10,830 nucleotides of DNA from a bacterium (GTDB lineage Bacteria; Elusimicrobiota; Elusimicrobia; Elusimicrobiales; UBA9959), in assembly GCA_021812825.1 (NCBI GenBank), contig JAKAMO010000086.1:1-10830 (forward strand), in the 5' to 3' direction. This document shows positions 1 through 7,669 of the stretch, in pieces (within the stretch, counting starts at the first letter, position 1; each line of letters begins with the position of its first letter). Below the pieces are notes generated by a model. That model was not told the origin of the DNA, searched no databases, and saw nothing but the letters and a program-made list of their open reading frames with translations. The translations under genes and the position numbers were made by a program.

Positions 1-2
1 AT

Positions 3-1286
3 CTCGGCGTGGAACTGCCCAGGTTCTACGTGGTGGCCGCGGACCTTTACCCTATCGCCGGCATAGTCTCCCAGGAAGATTTTTCCGTAGACGAGCTGTC
101 GAATTACCTCGACCAGGCCAACTCCGCCGTGCTCAGGGCGGCCGCCAAGGACTTCGGCAACGTGGTCTCAGTATGCCGGCACGCTGACTACCAGGAGGTG
201 CTGGCGGCCTTCAGGGACGCCGGCGGCCTTGAGCCGGAGGCCAAGCGCAAGCTGGCCGCCCGGGCCTGGCAGTACCTGGCCGCCTACGAGGCCACCGTCG
301 CGCAGTACCTTTCCCCTGCCGGCACGCTGCTGGACGACGAGGTCGTCATGAGCCTCAGGAAGGTCTCCGAGCTGGAGTACGGCGAGAACAGGCATCAGCG
401 CGCGGCCTTCTACGCCCTCAGCGGGGCCCGTCCTTCCGGGCTGAACGCCGCGCGGCTGCATTCCGGCCCCTGGCTCAATTTCAACCATTACCTGGACCTG
501 GATACCGCCTTCGAGCTGGCGCTGGAGTTCGAGGAACCGGTCTGCGCCGTCTGCAAGCACGACAAGCCTTCCGCCGTCTGCGCGCTGCCGTCTCAGGCCG
601 ACTGCCTGAGGGGAGCGCTGGCCGCCGACCCGGCCGGGGCCGTGGGCGGCACCGCCGCCTTCAACAGGCAGGTGGAGGCCGAGGCCGCCGCGCTCCTTCT
701 TGAGACCTTCGTGGAAAGCGTGGTCGCCCCCGGCTACAGCCCGGAGGCGCTGAAGATACTGCGTTCCCGCGAGGGGCTGAGGGTGCTTTCTCTGCCGGCG
801 CCGGTGCTCTCGCCGCACGAGCTGGAGCTGAGATCCATCTCCGGCGGCGTGCTGATAGAGGCGAAGGACAACAGGCTTTTCCACGCCGATCCTGCCTGCG
901 TGACCAGGCGCAAGCCGACGGAGGCGGAGGCGGCGTCGCTGCTGCTGGCCTGGAAGACCGTGAAATACGCCAAGACCTACGCCGCCGTCATAGCGGAGGG
1001 CCGTACCGTGCTTTCGGTGAGCGCTTCCGGCAGCTCTTCGTACGACGCGGTGCGGGCCGCGGTGTGGCACCTGCGCGACAGGCGGCCCATCCTGCCCGGG
1101 GCCGGGCCGCTGGTGCTGGCGGCCGACGCGGCCCTGCCGCTGAAGACCCTGAAGGCCGCCCTGGCCGGCGGGGCTAGCGCGGTGATACAGCCGGGCGGCT
1201 GGCAGGACGACGAGGACTGCGTTAGACTGTGCGACGAACGGGGCGCGACGATGCTGTTCGCCGGCATCCGCCATTTCAGGCACTGA
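3..1286 (+). CDS. purH: Bifunctional purine biosynthesis protein PurH, 5'-truncated and divergent
   Basis: PurH makes IMP from AICAR in the cytoplasm: the C-terminal domain formylates AICAR using 10-formyl-THF and the N-terminal domain closes the ring. The frame is open to the left edge, so the true start and roughly the first 100 residues are missing. The GTG at 9 is not a credible start, because the preceding codons continue the family alignment. Counting residue 1 at base 9, cyclohydrolase-type residues remain (Tyr14 in DLYP, Asp35, Lys47 in AAAKD). Transformylase motifs also remain: YGENRHQ at 124-130, the Lys183-His184 catalytic pair, IQPGG, and the C-terminal RHFRH. Several usual motifs are altered. 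DIGGP reads DQANS, KSN reads KTY (322-324), the GxGAGQxSR loop is a serine-rich stretch (338-346 region), and SDAFFPFRD reads ADAALPLKT. The family call is firm. Whether both activities survive is open. No clear terminator follows. Confidence 0.88.
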   Translation, partial: LGVELPRFYVVAADLYPIAGIVSQEDFSVDELSNYLDQANSAVLRAAAKDFGNVVSVCRHADYQEVLAAFRDAGGLEPEAKRKLAARAWQYLAAYEATVAQYLSPAGTLLDDEVVMSLRKVSELEYGENRHQRAAFYALSGARPSGLNAARLHSGPWLNFNHYLDLDTAFELALEFEEPVCAVCKHDKPSAVCALPSQADCLRGALAADPAGAVGGTAAFNRQVEAEAAALLLETFVESVVAPGYSPEALKILRSREGLRVLSLPAPVLSPHELELRSISGGVLIEAKDNRLFHADPACVTRRKPTEAEAASLLLAWKTVKYAKTYAAVIAEGRTVLSVSASGSSSYDAVRAAVWHLRDRRPILPGAGPLVLAADAALPLKTLKAALAGGASAVIQPGGWQDDEDCVRLCDERGATMLFAGIRHFRH

Positions 1287-1351
1287 TCCTGTAGTGGTTC
1301 GCCCTGCCCCGTCAGACGCTCCCTTATATGCGGGTGCTTCACGTCGCCGAA

Positions 1352-1372
1352 TGCAGGTTCGGGGTCCTGCCG
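1352..1372 (+). repeat. Direct repeat block 1, copy A (partner 7468-7489)
   Basis: These 21 bases match 7468-7489 at 20 of 22 aligned positions, with one substitution and one single-base gap. Both copies lie a short way downstream of a gene stop, purH here and gltX there. GCAGG (1353-1357) can pair with CCTGC (1366-1370), so it may fold into a small hairpin. It resembles a tRNA T-arm, but nothing around it forms a tRNA. Confidence 0.5.
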
Positions 1373-1481
1373 CCCGGACCGCCTTTCCGTCCCGGCCGCT
1401 CCACCCATCCCCTGCTAGGCTGGCGAGAAGCGTGCCTGCCGTTCACCTTACGCGGCCGGATCCGAAAAGGCTGGGTCCGTG

Positions 1482-1501
1482 CGTCACCCCTCCGGTTATT
1501 C
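1482..1501 (+). repeat. Direct repeat block 2, copy A (partner 7602-7622)
   Basis: These 20 bases match 7602-7622 at 18 of 21 aligned positions, starting with an identical CGTCACCC. Block 2 begins 130 bases after block 1 here and 134 bases after it in the other copy. The near-equal spacing argues that the two spacers share a degenerate element rather than chance matches. The alignment was made by eye, and the bases between the blocks align poorly. Confidence 0.45.
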
Positions 1502-1526
1502 CGGCGACAGGCCCTGCGCACTAAAG
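1500..1526 (-). repeat. Inverted repeat block 3, copy A (partner 7670-7696)
   Basis: The reverse complement of 1510-1526, CTTTAGTGCGCAGGGCC, occurs exactly at 7670-7686. After four mismatches the match resumes with GCCGGA, giving 23 of 27 identities in inverted orientation. A perfect 17-mer shared by two spacers of a few hundred bases each is very unlikely by chance, so this is a true dispersed repeat. Its function is unknown. Confidence 0.7.
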
Positions 1527-1596
1527 TTGTTTGCGATAGGCCGGGCAGGGCAGGGACGCAACTTCGTCAGTGCCTGAGCCTGGCGGGGGGGAATAT

Positions 1597-1605
1597 TGTT
1601 ATAAT
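1597..1605 (+). promoter_or_regulatory. Extended -10 promoter for glnS
   Basis: TG at 1597-1598, one spacer base and a perfect TATAAT at 1600-1605 form an extended -10 element in an AT-rich island within GC-rich DNA. No good -35 box is seen, which is usual for extended -10 promoters. The hexamer ends 7 bases before the glnS ATG, so transcription should start at or next to that ATG, giving a leaderless mRNA. No Shine-Dalgarno precedes the ATG, which agrees with this. Confidence 0.72.
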
Positions 1606-1612
1606 TTTATCT

Positions 1613-3301
1613 ATGGAAACCACGGCCAGGACGAATTTCATCTACGAGCTGATAGACAAGGACAACGAGACGGGCCGCTTCGAGGGCCGCGTGCACACGC
1701 GCTTTCCCCCGGAGCCTAACGGCTATCTGCATATCGGCCACGCCACGTCGATAATCCTGAACTCCGGCATAGCCCGCCATTACAAAGGCAAGTTCAATCT
1801 GCGCTTCGACGACACCAATCCGGCCAAGGAAGAACAGGAGTACGTCGATTCCATCGTGGAGGACGTGAAGTGGCTGGGCGGCGACTTCGAGGACAGGCTG
1901 TTCTTCGCCTCCGATTATTTCCAGCAGATGTACGACTGGGCGATGGAGCTCGTGAAGAAGGGCAAGGCCTTCGTCTGCGACCTCAACGCCGACCAGGTGC
2001 GCGAGCACCGCGGCGCTCCCGGCACGCCCGGCAAGGATAGCCCTTTCCGTAACCGCTCCATCGAGGAGAACGTGGATCTGTTCACGCGCATGAAGAACGG
2101 CGAGTTCCCGGACGGCAGCCGCACGCTGCGCGCGAAGATCGACATGGCCCACCCGAACATCAACATGCGCGACCCGGTGATGTACCGGGTGCTGCACGCC
2201 GAGCACCACCGCCAGGGCGACAAGTGGTGCATCTACCCTATGTACGACTGGGCGCACGGTCTCGAGGACTCCATAGAGAGGATAACCCACTCCATCTGCA
2301 CGCTGGAGTTCGAGGACCACAGGCCGCTCTACGACTGGTTCATCGACCAGCTCGGCATCTACCACCCGCAGCAGATAGAGTTCGCCCGCAGGACGCTGGG
2401 CAACACCGTCACCAGCAAGCGCAAGCTGCTGGAGCTCGTCAAGAACGGCTACGTGGAGGGGTGGGACGATCCCCGCATGCCCACCGTGGCGGCCTTCCGC
2501 CGCCGCGGCTATACCGCCAGCGCGCTGCGCGCCTTCTGCGACGAGGTCGGCATCTCCAGGGTGCCAGGTGTCTCCGATATCTGGGTGCTCGAGAACGCGA
2601 TACGCAACGAGCTGAACCTGACCGCGCCGCGCGCTATGGCCGTGCTGAAGCCGGTAAAGGTAGTCATCGACAATTACCCGGCGGACAAGACAGAGGAGAT
2701 GGACGTGGTCAATAACCCGGCCGACCCGGCCTCCAGCACCCGCAAGGTGCCTTTCTCCCGCGAGCTCTACATAGAGCAGGACGATTTCAAGGAAACGCCG
2801 CCTAAGAAGTTCTTCCGCATGACCCCCGGTCAGGAGGTGCGCCTGCGAGCCGCCTACATCGTGAAGTGCGTCGGCGTGGAGAAGGACGCCGCCGGGAACG
2901 TGACCGAGGTGCGCTGCACCTACGACCCGGCCACCAGGGGCGGCGACGCCCCGGACGGCCGCAAGATAAAGGGCACGATACACTGGGTCTCGGCCAGGCA
3001 CGCGGTGCCGGCCAAGGTGCGTCTCTACGACGCGCTGTTCACGACGCGCGAGCCGGACGACGTGCCGGAGGGCGAGGACTACAAGAAGAACCTCAACAAG
3101 AATTCCCTGGAAGTGATAGAGAAGGCCATGCTGGAGCCTTCGCTGGGCGCTGCCGCGCCCGGAGCGCGCTTCCAGTTCGAGCGGCTCGGCTACTTCTTCG
3201 CCGACCCGAAGGACTCCAGGCCCGGAGCGCCGGTGTTCAACCGCACCGTCACGCTGAAGGATACCTGGGCGAAAATAGAGCAGAAAGGGCCGGCGGCCTG
3301 A
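1613..3301 (+). CDS. glnS: Glutaminyl-tRNA synthetase (GlnRS)
   Basis: GlnRS is a class I cytoplasmic synthetase that charges tRNA-Gln with glutamine. The 562-residue product is close to the usual bacterial length of about 550. The N-terminus matches the family: TNFI near 7-10, then the signature [12 protein letters not shown] at 32-43 containing the HIGH motif (40-43). The KMSKS-equivalent loop reads VTSKRKL at 266-272, where Thr replaces the usual Met or Leu. The C-terminal anticodon-binding beta-barrels run from about 340 to the end. The ATG at 1613 was chosen because homology begins there and the promoter lies directly upstream. The open frame further upstream has no homology. nadK follows after 5 bp, so the two are probably co-transcribed. 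A dedicated GlnRS implies direct Gln-tRNA charging rather than sole reliance on GatCAB amidation. Confidence 0.97.
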   Translation: METTARTNFIYELIDKDNETGRFEGRVHTRFPPEPNGYLHIGHATSIILNSGIARHYKGKFNLRFDDTNPAKEEQEYVDSIVEDVKWLGGDFEDRLFFASDYFQQMYDWAMELVKKGKAFVCDLNADQVREHRGAPGTPGKDSPFRNRSIEENVDLFTRMKNGEFPDGSRTLRAKIDMAHPNINMRDPVMYRVLHAEHHRQGDKWCIYPMYDWAHGLEDSIERITHSICTLEFEDHRPLYDWFIDQLGIYHPQQIEFARRTLGNTVTSKRKLLELVKNGYVEGWDDPRMPTVAAFRRRGYTASALRAFCDEVGISRVPGVSDIWVLENAIRNELNLTAPRAMAVLKPVKVVIDNYPADKTEEMDVVNNPADPASSTRKVPFSRELYIEQDDFKETPPKKFFRMTPGQEVRLRAAYIVKCVGVEKDAAGNVTEVRCTYDPATRGGDAPDGRKIKGTIHWVSARHAVPAKVRLYDALFTTREPDDVPEGEDYKKNLNKNSLEVIEKAMLEPSLGAAAPGARFQFERLGYFFADPKDSRPGAPVFNRTVTLKDTWAKIEQKGPAA

Positions 3302-3306
3302 GGACT

Positions 3307-4149
3307 ATGAAACGCATAAAGAGCGTAGTTCTCTTCTATAACTCCAAGCGGCGGAAGGCCATTTCCTTCGCGGCGGCCATAGAGCGCCGTCTGAAGGCGG
3401 GCGGGGCGAAGGTGCAGCGCGTCTGCGTGAACGACCCGTCCTGCGACCTCGGCCCGGCCGACGCGGCGGTGGCCGTGGGCGGGGACGGGACCGTGCTCTA
3501 CGCGGCCAGGCACGTGATAAACAAGGGCATCCCGGTGCTGGGCATCAACGCAGGCGGACTGGGCTTCCTCAGCGGAATGGAGCAGAAGGATTTCATGCGC
3601 GCCGCCGGCTCGTTCCTTTCCGGCGGCTTCGGCAGCGTGAAGAGGAGCCTGCTGTCGGTCGGCGTGTCCCGCGGCGGAAGGACCGTGTTCGGCCCGCGGG
3701 CGGCCCTGAACGACTGCGTGATCCGCAGCCAGGAGGCCCGCGCTTTCCGCCTGAAGGCCTCCTTCGGCGGGAAGTTCCTGTCGGACTACTTCGGCGACGG
3801 GCTCATCGTCTCCACTCCGAGCGGGTCCACGGCCTACAGCCTGGCGGCCTCCGGCCCCATCGTGATGCCGGACCTGGAGGTGGTACTGCTGTCGCCCATT
3901 TGCCCGCATACCCTTACCCATCGTCCTATAGCCCTGCCGGCTGCGGGCGAGCTGGAGGTGGAGGTGCGCGGCGGCAGCTACGGCCCCAAGGTCATGGCTC
4001 TTTCCGTGGACGGTCAGGAGAATTTCGTGCTGCAGCCGGGCGACGTGGTGAAGGTGCGCCGGCATCCGAGGAGCTTCGTGATGCTGGTGCCCGACGGTTT
4101 CTCCTATTTCGACATGCTGCGGAGGAAGCTCAGCTGGGGGGAAAGATAA
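3307..4149 (+). CDS. nadK: NAD kinase (ATP/polyphosphate type)
   Basis: This enzyme phosphorylates NAD to NADP in the cytoplasm. The 280-residue product has the NAD kinase motifs in order: GGDGT at 58-62 (phosphate-donor and active-site loop), LGINAGGLGFLS near 78-89, the NE/D motif as Asn135-Asp136, the glycine-rich DGLIVSTPSGSTAYS at 164-178, and SPICPHTLTHRP near 196-207. The C-terminal beta-sandwich includes the SVDGQ segment. The ATG at 3307 is 5 bp after the glnS stop. AGGA of that junction lies too close to be an ideal ribosome site, which suggests translational coupling to glnS. The frame is open far upstream inside glnS, but that part is a shadow. Nothing is missing from the catalytic core. 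Confidence 0.95.
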   Translation: MKRIKSVVLFYNSKRRKAISFAAAIERRLKAGGAKVQRVCVNDPSCDLGPADAAVAVGGDGTVLYAARHVINKGIPVLGINAGGLGFLSGMEQKDFMRAAGSFLSGGFGSVKRSLLSVGVSRGGRTVFGPRAALNDCVIRSQEARAFRLKASFGGKFLSDYFGDGLIVSTPSGSTAYSLAASGPIVMPDLEVVLLSPICPHTLTHRPIALPAAGELEVEVRGGSYGPKVMALSVDGQENFVLQPGDVVKVRRHPRSFVMLVPDGFSYFDMLRRKLSWGER

Positions 4150-4177
4150 GGGGGGCGTTCGTTTAAATGCCCTGTTC

Positions 4178-4256
4178 AGCCTGGAGGATGGAAACCCTTG
4201 CGTCGGTTTCCCCCCGCCGGGGAAATTAAGGCGGGGCCCCCCCTTCCGCAAAGGCT
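4178..4256 (-). repeat. Three-armed hairpin repeat element, copy 1 (inverted relative to 7755-7866)
   Basis: Two hairpins abut exactly: GGAAACC/GGTTTCC (4190-4196 with 4205-4211) and CCCCGCC/GGCGGGG (4212-4218 with 4230-4236). They are enclosed by a short outer stem, AGCCT/AGGCT (4178-4182 with 4252-4256). Read on the minus strand, the primary sequence and arm order match the larger element at 7755-7866: the GGAAGGGGGG run, then the CCCCG hairpin, then the GGAAACC hairpin. The 182-bp nadK-recN spacer is mostly this element. It could act as a bidirectional terminator or be a REP-like mobile palindrome. There is no clean T-tract. Confidence 0.65.
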
Positions 4257-4277
4257 TCACAGGTCATTTATCCGACC

Positions 4278-4290
4278 GCCCCGCAGGGGC
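4278..4290 (+). other. Small GC hairpin before recN
   Basis: GCCCC (4278-4282) and GGGGC (4286-4290) form a 5-bp stem with a three-base GCA loop. An A-rich stretch follows before the recN ATG. On the minus strand it is preceded by a T-rich stretch, so it is not a standard terminator for either direction. The AT-rich bases at 4294-4331 presumably contain the recN promoter, but I see no convincing -10 box. Confidence 0.35.
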
Positions 4291-4331
4291 AGGGCATAGA
4301 TAAAAACGGAATTGCGGAAGCTGATATTCAA

Positions 4332-5981
4332 ATGCTGAAGAGACTTTCGATAAAGAATTTCGCGGTGATAGACTCGCTGGAGCTGCAGCCCGGAGAGGGG
4401 CTCAACATCTTCACCGGCGAGACCGGTGCCGGCAAATCCATCATCATCTCCGCGCTGGGCTTTCTGCTCGGCGAGCGTTCCGGCTCCGACATCCTGCGCC
4501 CCGGAGCGGCCTCCGCCGAAGTGGAGGGGGAGTTCGAGGCCGACAACCTTCCGGTCAGCGCCGCCGAGCGCTGGGGGATAAAGGGCGGGAGCTTTAAGGT
4601 GCGCCGCCAGGCCGATCCCAAGGGCCGCACGCGCGCCGCGGTGAACGGCGCGCCCGCCACGCTGGCCCAGCTTTCCGAGCTCGGGTCCTGCCTGATAGAC
4701 TTCCACGGCCAGAACGAGCACCAGAGCCTGCTGAAGCCCGAGACCCAGCGGGACCTGCTCGACCGCTACGGGAAGCTGGAAAAGGAGGCGAAGGCCGTGG
4801 CCGAGGCCTGGGCCGCCGCGAAATCCCTCGAGGAGGCCATGAGCGCCGTTTCGCTGTCGGAGGAGGAGAGGGCCCGCCTGCTGGACCTCTATAAGTTCCA
4901 GCTGAACGAGATCGAGTCCGCCAGCCTGAAGGAAGGCGAGGAGGAGGAACTGGAAGCCCTCTGGCCCCGTCTGAAGAATTCGGAGAAGCTCTTCGGCCTG
5001 TCGGGAGACGCGCATTCCCTCGCGGACGAGGCGGCGGACGCGGCCGAGAAGACGCTGGAGCGGCTCAAGTCCCTGGACGCGATCGATCCTTCGGCCGGCC
5101 CGCTGGTGACCCGCATGAGCACAGCGGCCATAGAGCTGCGCGACCTTTCCGGCGAGCTGAGGGCCTACGGGAAAAGCGTGCACAGCGACCCCGCCGAGGT
5201 GGACAGAGTCCTCTCGCGCCTGGAGAAGTTCAAGACTTTGAAGAAGAAGTACGGCGCCGACATCCCGGCCGTGCTCGCCAAGGCCGAGGAGCTCCGGGCC
5301 AAGGCCGTCAGCCTCGAGGACATGACGCTCGACCGCTCCGAGCTGGAGAAGAAGCTCTCCGCCTCCCGCTCGAAGCTGGCCAAGCTCGCCTCCGCCCTGC
5401 ACGACAGGCGGGAGGCGGCCGCGAAGAAGCTTTCCGCAGAGGTGATAAAAGAGGCCGCGGGCCTGGGCTTCAAGGAAGTGCGCTTCTCCGTGGACTGCGC
5501 CTACTACGAGGAGAACATCTCCTCCTCTGGCGGGGACTCGGTCGAGTACCTCTTTACCGCCAACCCCGGCTACCCGCTGAGGCCGCTGCGCTACACTGCT
5601 TCCGGAGGCGAGATGGCCCGCATCATGCTGGCCCTGAAGACGGTCCTCAGCCGGGCCGACCGCATCGGCGCGCAGGTCTTCGACGAGGTGGACGCCGGCG
5701 TAGGCGCCGTGACCGGCCGCCTGGTAGGGGAGAAACTCGCGAAGCTCGCCCGCGACAAGCAGATCTTCTGCATCACGCATCTGCCGCAGGTGGCGGCCTT
5801 CGGCGACAGGCATTTTTTCGTGGAGAAGGACGTCAAGGCCGGCGTCGCCGCCGCCGCCGTACGCGAGCTGGACCACTCCTCGCGCGAGCGCGAGATAGCG
5901 CGCATGCTGGGCGGCAAGAAGCAGAGCACCGACCTCGGCCTGAAGCACGCGCGCGAGCTGATCGAGGAGAGCCGCAAATAA
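4332..5981 (+). CDS. recN: DNA repair protein RecN
   Basis: RecN is an SMC-like ATPase that acts on DNA double-strand breaks early in recombinational repair. The 549-residue length is standard for the family. The N-terminal ABC half has Walker A GETGAGKS at 29-36 and the LIDFHGQNEHQ Q-loop at 121-131. Two helical, charge-rich arms follow (about 150-210 and 290-370) in place of long SMC coils. The C-terminal half carries the ABC signature ASGGE (423-427), Walker B VFDEVD (449-454) and the switch histidine in ITHLPQVA (481-488). The ATG at 4332 gives the canonical N-terminus. A possible GGAAG sits 11 bases upstream. gltX follows after 34 bp, so co-transcription is likely. A very long frame on the opposite strand is a GC-bias shadow. 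Confidence 0.96.
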   Translation: MLKRLSIKNFAVIDSLELQPGEGLNIFTGETGAGKSIIISALGFLLGERSGSDILRPGAASAEVEGEFEADNLPVSAAERWGIKGGSFKVRRQADPKGRTRAAVNGAPATLAQLSELGSCLIDFHGQNEHQSLLKPETQRDLLDRYGKLEKEAKAVAEAWAAAKSLEEAMSAVSLSEEERARLLDLYKFQLNEIESASLKEGEEEELEALWPRLKNSEKLFGLSGDAHSLADEAADAAEKTLERLKSLDAIDPSAGPLVTRMSTAAIELRDLSGELRAYGKSVHSDPAEVDRVLSRLEKFKTLKKKYGADIPAVLAKAEELRAKAVSLEDMTLDRSELEKKLSASRSKLAKLASALHDRREAAAKKLSAEVIKEAAGLGFKEVRFSVDCAYYEENISSSGGDSVEYLFTANPGYPLRPLRYTASGGEMARIMLALKTVLSRADRIGAQVFDEVDAGVGAVTGRLVGEKLAKLARDKQIFCITHLPQVAAFGDRHFFVEKDVKAGVAAAAVRELDHSSREREIARMLGGKKQSTDLGLKHARELIEESRK

Positions 5982-6001
5982 TTCAGGATAATCAGCGGAC
6001 C

Positions 6002-6008
6002 AAGAGGA
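6002..6008 (+). promoter_or_regulatory. Shine-Dalgarno site of gltX
   Basis: AAGAGGA lies 7 bases before the gltX ATG at 6016 and is the clearest ribosome binding site in the window. It fixes the gltX start. It contrasts with glnS, the 7944 gene and the pilus ATPase gene, which lack such a site. Confidence 0.7.
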
Positions 6009-6015
6009 CCACAAC

Positions 6016-7458
6016 ATGGAAGTAAGGACCAGATTCGCGCCCAGCCCTACGGGCTACATGCACATAGGCAACCTGCGCACCGCGCTGTACGCCTATCTGC
6101 ACGCCAGGAAGAACGGCGGGAAGTTCATACTGCGCATAGAGGACACCGACCAGGCGCGCCTGGTGGAGGACAGCGTGAAGGTGATCTACGAGAGCCTGCG
6201 CGTCACCGGCCTCGAGCACGACGAGGGCCCGGACATGGGCGGCCCCGTCGGTCCCTATACGCAGAGCGAGCGGCGCCCGCTCTACAGGCAGTACGCCGAG
6301 CAGCTCGTGAAGGAAGGCCGCGCCTACCGCTGTTTCTGCGAGAAGGCGGAGAAGCAGGAGGAGCCGGGCGAGCCTGATGAGGGACAGTCGATATTCGGCT
6401 ACGACGGCCGCTGCGGCCGCCTTGCCGAGGCCGAGATCAAGCAGAAGCTGGACTCCGGACTGCCTTTCGTGATACGGCAGAAGATAGATAAGGAGGGCTC
6501 CACCTCCTTCAAGGACTTCATCTACGGCGACATCGTGGTGGAGAACAAGCAGCTCGACGACCAGATACTGCTCAAGCGCGATGGTTTCCCCACGTACAAC
6601 TTCGCCAACGTAGTGGACGACCACCTGATGGGCATCACGCACGTGATGCGCGGCTGCGAGTACATCTCCTCCACACCGAAGTATATACTGCTATACAGGG
6701 CTTTTGGTTGGGAGATACCGGAACATATACATCTGCCGCATATATTGGGTCCCGACGGAAAAAAGCTCTCCAAGCGAGAGGGCAGCGCGGCCCTTTCTGA
6801 CCTGCTGGCCAAGGGCTATCTGCCGGAGGCGATACTGAACTATATAGCGCTGCTGGGCTGGAACCCCGGCACCGAGCAGGAGTTCTTTACCAAGGACCAG
6901 CTTGTTGGGGCTTTCGATATAGCGCGCATAGGAAAAGCCCCGGCGATATTCGACGAGACCAAGATGACCTGGCTCAATGCCCAGCACGTCAAGGCGCTGT
7001 CTCCGGAGAAGGCCCACGAGCTTTTCCTGAAGTTCTATCCCGATACCGTTATAAAAGGCTTCGACGCGAAAAAGCTTTCCGGCTACATACAGGGCAAGGT
7101 GGAGAAGCTGGGGGACTTGCCGGCTATGACCTCTTTCCTGACGGGCTTTGACGAGAACTACTCCACGGAGTTGTTCGTCAACAAGAAGAATAAGACCACG
7201 CTGGAATCATGCAAGGAGACACTTACTGATTTGCATGGTCTGCTTTCCGGAGTGGATGCTTGGGAATTTAATCCCCTGCTTAATGGTGTCATGGGCTATT
7301 CTGCGCAGAAGCCGCTTAAGTTGGGTGCTGTAATGTGGCCGCTGCGCATAGCCCTTTCCGGCATGACTGTGACTCCTACCGGCGCCATAGAGATTGCCGA
7401 ACTGCTCGGCAGGGACGAAGCCCTCCGCCGGATCGCTTTAGCCATAAACAGACTGTAA
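6016..7458 (+). CDS. gltX: Glutamyl-tRNA synthetase (GluRS)
   Basis: GluRS charges tRNA-Glu with glutamate in the cytoplasm. The 480-residue product opens with the class I signature RFAPSPTGYMHIGNLRTAL, HIGH variant HIGN at 16-19. A zinc site is complete: Cys106, Cys108, Tyr129 and Cys133, with the same spacing as E. coli Cys98/Cys100/Tyr121/Cys125. The KMSKS loop is KLSKR at 250-254. The anticodon-binding helical domain fills about 320-480. The Shine-Dalgarno at 6002-6008 supports the start. Codon usage changes inside the gene: in the first 60 codons 8 end in A or T, against 29 of 60 at 7201-7380. The shift begins abruptly near 6670, although the protein is intact throughout. The partner glnS upstream implies this enzyme need not misacylate tRNA-Gln. 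Confidence 0.96.
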   Translation: MEVRTRFAPSPTGYMHIGNLRTALYAYLHARKNGGKFILRIEDTDQARLVEDSVKVIYESLRVTGLEHDEGPDMGGPVGPYTQSERRPLYRQYAEQLVKEGRAYRCFCEKAEKQEEPGEPDEGQSIFGYDGRCGRLAEAEIKQKLDSGLPFVIRQKIDKEGSTSFKDFIYGDIVVENKQLDDQILLKRDGFPTYNFANVVDDHLMGITHVMRGCEYISSTPKYILLYRAFGWEIPEHIHLPHILGPDGKKLSKREGSAALSDLLAKGYLPEAILNYIALLGWNPGTEQEFFTKDQLVGAFDIARIGKAPAIFDETKMTWLNAQHVKALSPEKAHELFLKFYPDTVIKGFDAKKLSGYIQGKVEKLGDLPAMTSFLTGFDENYSTELFVNKKNKTTLESCKETLTDLHGLLSGVDAWEFNPLLNGVMGYSAQKPLKLGAVMWPLRIALSGMTVTPTGAIEIAELLGRDEALRRIALAINRL

Positions 7459-7489
7459 CGGCAGGCCTGCAAGTTCGCGGGTCCTGCCG
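7459..7489 (+). terminator. Stem-loop directly after gltX, possible terminator
   Basis: CGGCAGG (7459-7465) pairs perfectly with CCTGCCG (7483-7489) around a 17-base loop, starting on the base after the gltX stop. A perfect palindrome GCAGGCCTGC lies at 7461-7470. There is no T-tract, so intrinsic termination is doubtful. It may instead be part of the repeat block that overlaps it. Confidence 0.4.
7468..7489 (+). repeat. Direct repeat block 1, copy B (partner 1352-1372)
   Basis: This block matches 1352-1372 at 20 of 22 aligned positions. It overlaps the 3' half of the stem-loop after gltX, so the conserved bases include one arm of that stem (CCTGCCG). Confidence 0.5.
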
Positions 7490-7601
7490 AGGATTTGTCT
7501 CGTCAGGCACGCGGTCGCAAACACCGTTCGCGCCGCTCGTCACTCGGCCCTCGCGCTATGCAAGCTCGGGCCTCCGCGACGGCCTTCCTCGGCAAAGTCC
7601 T

Positions 7602-7622
7602 CGTCACCCGCTCCAGTTTTTC
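7602..7622 (+). repeat. Direct repeat block 2, copy B (partner 1482-1501)
   Basis: It matches the purH-glnS spacer copy at 18 of 21 positions, in the same order and nearly the same distance from block 1. The bases just upstream (GGC, then GTCC) also agree in part. Confidence 0.45.
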
Positions 7623-7669
7623 ACCTGCCGTGATCTTGATGCAGGAGCCGGCATGTTCCCCGAGGGAGC

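Larger units (their letters stand above)
1287..1612. other. Gene-free spacer between purH and glnS
   Basis: This 326-bp stretch has open frames, but none resembles a protein I know, and the frame entering glnS is only an upstream extension of it. It is rich in short self-complementary pieces. GGATCC at 1458-1463 can pair with GGGTCC at 1473-1478 through one wobble. AAGTTG (1524-1529) faces CAACTT (1559-1564). A GGGCA/GGGCA/GGGAC tandem run lies near 1543-1557. Three blocks (1352-1372, 1482-1501, 1500-1526) recur in the spacer after gltX, so part of this region is repeat-derived. I could not match it to RNase P RNA, SRP RNA, tmRNA or a tRNA. The AT-rich last 25 bases hold the glnS promoter. 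Confidence 0.6.

Noticed and set aside
1281..1296. CACT/AGTG hairpin at the purH stop
   Set aside because: It has only four pairs and no T-tract, too weak to call a terminator.
1352..1372. tRNA T-arm-like sequence (GCAGG, TTCG loop, CCTGC)
   Set aside because: The loop is one base too long, and no acceptor, D or anticodon arms or CCA end can be built around it.
1328..1612. Upstream extension of the glnS frame to an ATG at 1328
   Set aside because: The extension has no similarity to GlnRS N-termini, and the promoter at 1597-1605 lies downstream of it.
2866..3306. Upstream extension of the nadK frame inside glnS
   Set aside because: That part is an out-of-frame reading of glnS; NAD kinase similarity begins at the ATG at 3307.
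4257..6017. 586-codon open frame on the minus strand across recN
   Set aside because: It mirrors recN exactly, has no recognisable motif, and is explained by high GC3 removing stops from the antisense frame.
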